Shown: positions 6,285 to 6,710 of the stretch, piece after piece | Numbering within the stretch: position 1 is the first letter of the stretch | Layout: every line of letters begins with the position of its first letter | NCBI GenBank assembly: GCA_009703165.1 | Contig: WLGP01000049.1 | Span: forward strand, 1-6,710 | Direction: 5' to 3' | Length of the DNA stretch: 6,710 bases | Origin: Actinomycetota bacterium | Lineage (GTDB): Bacteria; Actinomycetota; Actinomycetes; Nanopelagicales; Nanopelagicaceae | Position numbers and translations under genes: made by a program | Notes under the pieces: generated by a model | The model's input: only the letters and a program-made list of their open reading frames with translations | Told to the model about the DNA's origin: nothing | Database searches by the model: none

Positions 6285-6710
6285 TTGAGCGCTATATCGA
6301 CAAAAGATGATGATGTCGTAACAACTGCCAGCCTTACCGGCAAGGCTGTTACGACCTTTCCGACCCCTGCCCCGATTGCCGAACATGGCAATGCGCGAGT
6401 GATCTCAATCTTCAACCAGAAGGGTGGCGTAGGTAAGACAACTACGACTATCAATTTAGGTGCAGCCCTTGCCGAACTTGGACGTCGTGTCCTCTTGGTC
6501 GACTTCGATCCGCAAGGTGGCCTCTCATTGGGTCTTGGCGTTAACGCGCATGCACTTCCACTTGAGAACACTGTCTATCACGCACTGATGGATCCATCTG
6601 CTGACATTCAGCAGATTGTTTTGAAGTCATCTGTTGCAGGACTTGATTTCCTTCCTGCAAGCCGCGACCTTGGAGCAGCTGAATCAAAGCTTCCATCTGA
6701 AATCGGCGGC
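6285..6710 (+). CDS. ParA-family chromosome partitioning ATPase (5' part only)
   Basis: This is the first 142 codons of a ParA/Soj-type P-loop ATPase; the gene continues past the window edge. The core begins at about residue 38 (RVISIFNQ) and has the deviant Walker A KGGVGKTT (46-53), with the signature lysine K46 and K51. The Walker A' segment is VDFDPQG (72-78). These proteins dimerise on ATP and bind DNA to move or position chromosomes or other cargo. Ahead of the core is a 37-residue Thr/Ala/Pro-rich extension, probably disordered. Translation starts at TTG, supported by AAGAGG 8 nt upstream; a GTG at codon 39 would cut into the first strand of the core. A ParA-like gene beside scpA is an actinobacterial habit (Rv1708 in M. 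tuberculosis, from memory), but there it runs in the same direction, whereas here it is divergent. No ParB gene or parS site is visible, so it may be an orphan ParA. Codons favour GAA and A/T endings. Confidence 0.92.
   Translation, partial: MSAISTKDDDVVTTASLTGKAVTTFPTPAPIAEHGNARVISIFNQKGGVGKTTTTINLGAALAELGRRVLLVDFDPQGGLSLGLGVNAHALPLENTVYHALMDPSADIQQIVLKSSVAGLDFLPASRDLGAAESKLPSEIGG

Noticed and set aside
6206..6571. 121-codon open frame on the minus strand opposite the parA-like gene
   Set aside because: The plus strand here encodes unmistakable ParA Walker motifs, so this frame is a shadow.

Overview
The window looks like part of an actinobacterial chromosome core. The grounds are the gene set and order (parA-like, scpA, scpB, rluB, aroH, tyrA, cmk, der), which match the cluster I recall from Streptomyces and, in part, Mycobacterium. 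The base composition is only moderately G+C-rich, spacers are mostly short, and cmk and der are fused. That would fit a low-to-mid G+C, compact-genome actinobacterium such as the freshwater planktonic lineages, but this placement is inference and not read from a marker gene.

Layout, left to right. The start of a membrane CDP-alcohol phosphatidyltransferase (1-171, minus, cut by the window edge) follows by 5 bp a single long gene coding for cytidylate kinase fused to the ribosome-assembly GTPase Der (177-2150, minus). Upstream of that lie tyrA (2230-3294, minus) and aroH (3294-3659, minus), whose stop and start codons share one base. A 280-bp A+T-rich spacer (3660-3939) carries a probable leaderless promoter for aroH, a set of TCGATA-type repeats and an inverted repeat across the end of the next gene. 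Then come rluB (about 3940-4656, minus), a hairpin region, scpB (4789-5340, minus) overlapping scpA (5333-6196, minus). Last, on the opposite strand, is the start of a ParA-family ATPase (6285-6710, plus, cut by the window edge).

Functions. ScpA and ScpB are the kleisin and winged-helix partners of the SMC condensin, and a ParA ATPase beside them fits chromosome organisation and segregation. RluB modifies 23S rRNA and Der acts in 50S assembly. AroH and TyrA carry out consecutive steps from chorismate to 4-hydroxyphenylpyruvate for tyrosine. Cmk makes CDP and dCDP. All minus-strand genes run the same way in closely packed groups: scpA-scpB, rluB, then aroH-tyrA-cmk/der-phosphatidyltransferase.

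I found no tRNA, rRNA, CRISPR array, transposase or phage gene. I see no convincing new multi-gene system. The points most worth a second look are the repeat-rich 3660-3960 spacer, the two competing hairpins between scpB and rluB, the divergent parA/scpA arrangement, and a codon-usage change between cmk-der/parA and the genes between them.
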